Origin: Platycnemis pennipes
Taxonomy: Eukaryota; Arthropoda; Insecta; Odonata; Platycnemididae
Length of the DNA: 64,000 nt
Direction: 5' to 3'
Assembly (NCBI GenBank): GCA_933228895.1
Contig: OW121848.1
Coordinates: 88,865,470-88,929,469, forward strand
A program made the translations under genes and the position numbers. Under the pieces are notes generated by a model. It saw only the letters and a program-made list of their open reading frames with translations, was not told the origin of the DNA and did not search any database. This document shows, in pieces, positions 58,900 through 64,000 of the stretch. Numbering within the stretch: position 1 is the stretch's first letter; the number at the start of each line of letters is the position of its first letter.

Positions 58900-59465
58900 A
58901 TTAGGATCCTTGCACTTTTCCGCACAACCCATTCACCGCACAAGACTTCTCTCTTTCACTCCTTCCTTTCCCTACACTCCATTCCATTTCTCCGCTTCTC
59001 CTTTTGTCTCACCAATGCGTGTCTGTGTGCTTCAGCCTCTCTCTTTCTCCTTACGTGTTGGCCTTCCCCATCCCAGTCTCCCCCCCACTCCTCTACGACC
59101 CTTTCCGCCCTCCATTAACCCTTACGCTGTCTCCCCTAAAGCCGACCCTTTCCCTTCTATCCCCGTACGACATTTCCGTATCCGCTATCCAGCCAGCCTT
59201 TTCTCCCTTCCTTTCCCCGCTCCCACTAACTCACATGGAGAAAGCGATTCCAGGATCGGCGGAGAGGCTTGCCCCTTCGCTTCATCTTTCCCTTCCTCTC
59301 TTCCCTCTCATTCCACTGTCCCCTCTCTCTTTTCCTCCTCCCCTCCTCATAACACCCCATCTTTAGCCAAAACCCTCCTCGCTATACGCTCCATCTCCGA
59401 AGCTACCTCTTGAAAAACCCCTAACCCTACTACCTAACACCCTGCTTGCCCTTGTCGAAACCCTA
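58900..59465 (+). other. Polypyrimidine island
   Basis: C/T-rich plus strand with CpG scattered through it; frames of 167 and 120 codons overlap and lack motifs. Confidence 0.7.
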
Positions 59466-60809
59466 CCGGCAGTAAATCACTATGATGGAAAGGGAGCTTT
59501 TAAACGACCTTAATTTTTTTTCGGACGGCGACTCCCTGAACGTAAATTAATACAATGCCTTGCAAGCGTTTCGGGTAGTTTTGGAAAGCGTTGAGGCAAA
59601 TAGGAAATTTTGGGGTGAGAATAAAGTGTCGATGAATAAATAAAAGGCCCCCGTCTCTTCCAGGAATATGCGTACGTATTTTTGAATTTTCGTTTCACCA
59701 GTCATCGAAAGTGAGGCAGGAGTGAGTCGTAAGTGCCATGGGGAAAATGAATTATTATATTTTTTAAAAGGCTTCTTAATGTTTGTTTATTCAGGGAGAA
59801 GATGACTCACTGAAAATACACCTTCCAGGAAGTTATTACGGTTTTCATTTTTGATGTGTTTGGTCTTTTAATTATTCAGCATTTTATTAGTTTTGATGAG
59901 TTTCTAAAAGATAGCAATCTTCTAAAGCTGTATGGTAGCAATATTTAAGCATCTTGGCCGTATTAATTATCGTTTTCGAGGCATATTGAATATTCATAAT
60001 CTGTTTGAAGATAGTACTTTTTCCTTTTTTGCTTCAGAATTGATGAAAACTTCTTTTTCAAATACTTCCGTGTGTAGACATATCATATTCAATTGAATCG
60101 TCTTAACGTATTACCTTATATTACTTTGCTTTTATAGCTACAGTTTTATCTGCTCAAATGATATTAAATAAATCTAAAAATATTCATCTTAAACAGCGCT
60201 TGGGCTGGCATAGCTTGCTATAGTTTCATAAGGGTTGATTTATTGAATGATAATAAAATATACCAAGTGGTGAAATGAAATGTTTACTGTGAAGATAGTT
60301 AGTTATCTAATACGTATTTGAAAGTTTTACAATCACCTATATATTATGCTCTAGATTAATATTAGTAATTATTAACGCCATATAAACGCCTAATTTGGAA
60401 GCAGGGTTAAAAATATCTTAATAACTCTTCTTGTTCTTTGTTCTACGTACTATGGATGAAGTATTTATTCGTCTTATTCGATGCAAAACGTATATTATGC
60501 TTTTTTCTACCTCTTAGAGCGATTGCCGTTAAATTGTCACATTTTTATACAATGTAATGTAATCAGAGAAATTGCTATCCGCTGACCCTGAAATTTCGAC
60601 GGGATTCGCCCTATCTCAATACTTCAGTGGCACCTCAGACGTGGAAAGCCATTTTCCCTGACCTTTTTAAAAATAGAACGCGGAAATCCAACGTTGGGCG
60701 ATTCAAACACCATAAATCTTCCCTCAAACGCCGGGATCGAAAGAGAGAAGAAAAAAAAATTAAAGAGCTCCTTGGGGTCGAGGAGATGGAATTTTGTTTT
60801 TTATCGTCC
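59466..60809. other. AT-rich DNA, no gene seen
   Basis: Nothing recognised. Confidence 0.45.
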
Positions 60810-61290
60810 CCCGCCCTGCGCCCACACTTCCCTGTGACTCCCAAACCCCGTGTCCCCAACCATCCCCCCTTCCGCCTCCTCCGCCCTTCTTCATATCACT
60901 CGCCCCAAATATCTTCCTCCCCCCTCACTTCGCTTCATCCTTCTTCCCCGCAGACGACGACGCTGCTTAATGCATGCGCTACGATTCATTCGAATTCCCC
61001 GCTCCTCCCTCCCCCCAATCTCCCTTTCCCATCCCCCGCCCCCATTAAACAGCGTCTTAAAGATGTTGAACATCCCACCTCGCCCGCGCGCGCCTCATGA
61101 ATTAGCCCCTCTGTCCTCGGGAGTCACTCGAGGCCTTTTCGAAAGCCACGTCTTCTTATCTTCGGAGGGCCGTTAAGGAGGGAATGATGAATAGAGGAGG
61201 GAAGGGGAGAGAAAAAGGGCATAGGAGGCACAGAATGGAGGAGAAGAAGGGACGGGAGGAGGAGTACCTTCGCTGCTAAGAAGAGGGGGA
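60810..61290. other. Strand-asymmetric island, CT - GA
   Basis: C/T-rich to about 61090, a CGCGCGCG patch at 61085-61093, then G/A-rich from about 61165 to 61290. Confidence 0.65.
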
Positions 61291-61778
61291 GTCCACAGTT
61301 TTTGCGCTCCGTCACCCCCCGTGCGATACGCTGTGGACTCTCACGGAGAGAGGAAAAAAAGGGATTTTTAAAAATCATCTTGCCTCCGATCGACCAATAT
61401 GCTTTTCGTCTCGTCCCTTAAGCCCCTCCTTAAAAATCCCCGAGCTCATGGAGACCTCAATAAAAAGGCTACTTGTGGTGCTCCGCTTCTTCCGCCATTT
61501 GAATACCGTTCGCGAAACCTCGAGGTGGTGCAAAGTCTTCTTAGCTGATGGCGATGGTGTTGTCTCCGATCCAATAGGCGTCACGGCAAGAATAGGGATG
61601 AAAATTGAGGGTGGTAAGTGATCTACTTGAAATGTAACCCGGAACGCTTCAGAAAAAGACTTGAATAGGTTTCCACTGCAACCATTGAATTTATAATCCT
61701 TCGCTACAAAATTGGAGAGCGGATTTCTTGTATTGCTTTTTTTATGTTAGCATGAGAGTAATAGTAATAATGGGTTTA
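61291..61778. other. Unremarkable DNA before the piggyBac element
   Basis: No gene recognised. Confidence 0.45.
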
Positions 61779-61782
61779 TTAA
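61779..61782. repeat. TTAA target duplication, left
   Basis: TTAA directly outside the left inverted repeat, the invariant target of piggyBac transposases. Confidence 0.92.
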
Positions 61783-61795
61783 CCTCTCCAGCCGG
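61783..61795 (+). repeat. piggyBac left terminal inverted repeat
   Basis: CCTCTCCAGCCGG; 11 of 13 bases match the right end. Immediately followed by a larger palindrome. Confidence 0.9.
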
Positions 61796-61825
61796 TTCGA
61801 CGTACACGTGTACGTCCCCGGCTGG
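61788..61825. repeat. Palindrome inside the piggyBac left end
   Basis: CCAGCCGG (61788-61795) and CCGGCTGG (61818-61825) flank the perfect 18-bp palindrome GACGTACACGTGTACGTC (61799-61816). A related piece, GACGTACGCCGTACGC, follows at 61845-61860. Such subterminal repeats are plausible transposase or host-factor binding sites; this is inferred from position only. Confidence 0.85.
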
Positions 61826-62011
61826 TCGCTTCCACCAGCGTTTCGACGTACGCCGTACGCCCTCTCGCCTCATTCAGCATTAGTCGCTTCCCTTATGCCA
61901 TCTCTTGTTCTATTTAGTCAATTCTTTCGGTCCTCTGCTAGGAAGCTTTGCATGATGCTGCCATCTTAATTGACTCATCATAACCTTTTTGGAAATATTT
62001 TTTTTCTCTTG

Positions 62012-62029
62012 ATGAAGTTTGAGAATTAG
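62012..62029 (+). promoter_or_regulatory. Possible 5-codon upstream ORF
   Basis: ATG AAG TTT GAG AAT TAG, ending 20 nt before the transposase ATG. If the transcript starts upstream, it could lower transposase translation. The transcript start is unknown and no TATA box was identified. Confidence 0.3.
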
Positions 62030-62049
62030 TGCCTCCAGACCTTGGAGAA

Positions 62050-63756
62050 ATGGCGGAAGCTAAATGTAGCTCTTTCGTGATAGATAAAGATATTGAGCGT
62101 CTTTTGGACGAAAGTGATAGTGATAAGGAATCCCTTTCATCACAGAGTGGTTTTTGTGATGCTAGTGTTGAGGATTATGCACAGAGTGAAGTAATTGAAA
62201 GTGATTTTGAAGATGAATTAGAGGAGCACGAATCTCCGCCCACACCATTTGGCTGGAAACGTGTCGGTGATGCTTACTGTCCTTCAAGAATTCCATTTGT
62301 TGGACAGTCTGGCCCTCAAATACCGGTTGGTACTATTTTGGACAGTTTTATGCATATATTTGATGCTGAAGTGATAGATCTGATGTGCACTGAGACTAAC
62401 AGATACGCACGGCAATTTATCGCTAAGGCCGCTCCTAACCCACGTTCCCGTGTAAATAACTGGCAAGAGATCACCCGTGAAGAAATGTATGTTTTCATTG
62501 GAATATTTATACTGATGGGCATTATACAAAAGCCATCTATAAAATCTTATTTCACAAAAGATCCCTTCTTAGAAACTCCAATTTTTTCTCAAGTGATGTC
62601 ACTTGATCGTTTTGAGCTTCTTTCAAAATTTTTGCACTTTGCAGATAATGAGGACGAGAAAAATTTTGCTGGCCCAAAAAAACTTTTCAAAATATTTCCA
62701 ATTGTTTCATTACTCCGGACAAAATTTCAAACGGTATATGTTCCCCATGGAAATGTTTGTATAGATGAATCCCTAACGCTGTGGAAGGGCCGTTTGGGCT
62801 TCAAACAATACATACCTTTGAAGGCGGCTAAGTTTGGAATCAAAACTTTTAAACTATGTGAATCCAAAAGTGGCTATCTGTGGAATTTCATAGTGTATAC
62901 TGGTTCAGGTTCCGAGATTACATGTAATATCAATGTTGATGACAACTTGAAAAGTACGAAAATTGTTGTTCATCTAATGGAACCATTATTTGAAAAAGGG
63001 TACACACTATGGATGGACAATTTTTATAATTCTCCTTACTTATCTTATGTACTACGTAAGAATGGTGTAAATGTTGCCGGGACTCTTCGATTGAACAGAA
63101 AGAACGTTCCTCTGAGTGTGGAAACCAAGCAGCTGAAAAAGGGCGAGACGGTAGCGTATGAAAGTAATGGAATAATGGTGTTGAAGTGGAAGGATAAGAG
63201 AGACGTGGCAATGATTTCATCGTTTCATGACGATGCGATGATTCAAAAAAAGATAAGGGGCGTGGATATTGTGAAGCCTAAGTGTGTGAATGAGTACAAT
63301 TTGGCTATGGGTGGAGTGGATCTGAAGGACCAGAAGTTACAGCCATATTTGGTGGAAAGAAAACGAGGCATGAAGTGGTACATCAAATTTTTCAAGAGAC
63401 TACTCAATGTAGCGGTCCACAACGCCTATATCTTATACCAGGCTAGAAATGCGGGCGTAGATCATCTTATCTTTAGAATAAGCTTGGTCAAGGCCATTGT
63501 CAACGTAAACAGACCACAGCTGGGGAGCCCAACCGTCGGGAGGCCTTCGATAAACCCCCCACCACGACGCCTGGTCGAGAGGCACTTCTTAGAAAGGATC
63601 CCTGCAACAGGAAAGAAAGCGAAGCCACAAAGGAAATGCGTTGTCTGCACCAAACATGGAAGAAGAAAAGAAAGCATATACTGGTGCAGTGTGTGTGAAG
63701 TTGGACTTTGCCTCGAAGGATGCTTCAAGACATTTCACACCGAAATAAACTTTTGA
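62050..63756 (+). CDS. piggyBac transposase (PGBD4-like), intact
   Basis: Transposase of 568 residues that excises the element at TTAA sites through hairpin intermediates and reinserts it, acting in the nucleus. From the first ATG (62050): an acidic N-terminal region (about residues 20-63), then the DDE_Tnp_1_7-type core with W-x-E-I-T-x-E-E-M (about 138-146). The first catalytic Asp is in C-I-D-E-S (D239), the second in L-W-M-D-N-F-Y (D323), and D424 and D427 are in G-G-V-D-L-K-D. The C-terminal Cys/His domain (C530, C533, H536, C546, C549, C554, C558, H563) resembles the cross-brace zinc domain that binds piggyBac ends. Length matches the family (about 560-600). The frame stays open 21 nt further upstream but without an ATG. 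AATAAA at 63744-63749 lies inside the last codons. Confidence 0.96.
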   Translation: MAEAKCSSFVIDKDIERLLDESDSDKESLSSQSGFCDASVEDYAQSEVIESDFEDELEEHESPPTPFGWKRVGDAYCPSRIPFVGQSGPQIPVGTILDSFMHIFDAEVIDLMCTETNRYARQFIAKAAPNPRSRVNNWQEITREEMYVFIGIFILMGIIQKPSIKSYFTKDPFLETPIFSQVMSLDRFELLSKFLHFADNEDEKNFAGPKKLFKIFPIVSLLRTKFQTVYVPHGNVCIDESLTLWKGRLGFKQYIPLKAAKFGIKTFKLCESKSGYLWNFIVYTGSGSEITCNINVDDNLKSTKIVVHLMEPLFEKGYTLWMDNFYNSPYLSYVLRKNGVNVAGTLRLNRKNVPLSVETKQLKKGETVAYESNGIMVLKWKDKRDVAMISSFHDDAMIQKKIRGVDIVKPKCVNEYNLAMGGVDLKDQKLQPYLVERKRGMKWYIKFFKRLLNVAVHNAYILYQARNAGVDHLIFRISLVKAIVNVNRPQLGSPTVGRPSINPPPRRLVERHFLERIPATGKKAKPQRKCVVCTKHGRRKESIYWCSVCEVGLCLEGCFKTFHTEINF

Positions 63757-63979
63757 TTCCAGAGAGCATGAGTGTGATGAGTGAATGAAAAAGTTGAGTT
63801 TCGACCGCTAAATTTTAAAGGTAAGCGTAAGCAACATTTATATACAACATATAAAATTTTTTTAAATTTATTTGATGTACTTTATGAGTTATTGCATTTT
63901 AATGAAGACAGTGTCCAAACCGTGCATTTGAGACAAATTTAAATACCGCCGGAGGGTTTAAATACCCAAACATAAAAAG

Positions 63980-63992
63980 CCGGCTTGAGGGG
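63980..63992 (-). repeat. piggyBac right terminal inverted repeat
   Basis: Complement reads CCCCTCAAGCCGG, matching the left end at 11 of 13 positions. Confidence 0.9.
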
Positions 63993-63996
63993 TTAA
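63993..63996. repeat. TTAA target duplication, right
   Basis: TTAA directly outside the right inverted repeat, pairing with 61779-61782. Confidence 0.92.
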
Positions 63997-64000
63997 GGAG

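Larger units (their letters stand above)
61783..63992 (+). mobile_element. Complete piggyBac-family DNA transposon
   Basis: A 2210-bp element bounded by TTAA on both sides (61779-61782 and 63993-63996). Terminal inverted repeats are CCTCTCCAGCCGG on the left (61783-61795) and, as complement, CCCCTCAAGCCGG on the right (63980-63992), matching at 11 of 13 positions. It contains one uninterrupted transposase frame (62050-63756). All parts needed for cut-and-paste movement (ends, TTAA sites, catalytic residues, C-terminal Cys/His domain) are present. It is the youngest-looking element here and possibly still autonomous. Confidence 0.95.

Noticed and set aside
62029..62049. Upstream GTG as transposase start
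   Set aside because: Eukaryotic translation would use the first ATG at 62050; the seven extra codons add no conserved feature.

Overview
The window is animal nuclear DNA, most likely from an arthropod with a large, repeat-rich genome, probably an insect. The order cannot be fixed from sequence alone. Evidence for a eukaryote: an intact piggyBac transposase, several non-LTR retrotransposon remnants (RTE-type and jockey/CR1-type), tRNA-derived SINEs, terminal-inverted-repeat elements, AT-rich intergenic sequence, and no operons or bacterial signals. No host protein-coding exon could be supported anywhere, so the window is best read as intergenic or long-intron DNA built from mobile elements.

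Layout. From 0 to 11 kb: AT-rich DNA with a tRNA-headed SINE (663-924), a decayed jockey/CR1-like LINE whose 3' UTR holds an 87-bp tandem repeat (2790-3882), a possible small inverted-repeat element (5016-5176), the first pyrimidine-rich islands (5940-6480 and 7505-8425), SINE pieces and a minus-strand RTE tail (10063-10255). From 11 to 28 kb: GC-richer, strand-asymmetric islands (11.6-13.2, 17.8-18.7, 21.2-22.0, 23.1-25.1 kb) alternate with AT-rich DNA carrying SINEs and two RTE tails. From 28 to 31.4 kb: a cluster of direct repeats, one copy hit by a Penelope-like inverted-repeat insertion with an exact 13-bp target duplication. From 33 to 43.2 kb: a second jockey/CR1-like remnant, a nearly full-length but dead RTE element with an exact 12-bp target duplication (35639-38510), another RTE fragment (42087-42818) and a long-TIR MITE (42951-43186). 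From 45 to 61.3 kb: the densest series of strand-asymmetric islands, including almost 2 kb of nearly continuous pyrimidine-rich sequence (46.2-48.2 kb). From 61.8 to 64 kb: a complete piggyBac-family transposon with TTAA target duplications, matching terminal inverted repeats and an uninterrupted transposase.

How the parts relate. The only gene that looks functional is the piggyBac transposase. The RTE and jockey/CR1-like copies are pseudogenes, but their ends are informative: RTE copies end in short GAT-repeat tails, and three copies of the jockey/CR1-like 3' terminus keep a common hairpin. The SINEs probably depended on LINE machinery. The unexplained component is the set of GC-richer islands that switch abruptly between C/T-rich and G/A-rich strands. 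They generate many long, misleading Pro/Ser- or Arg/Gly/Glu-rich open frames but show no sign of coding.
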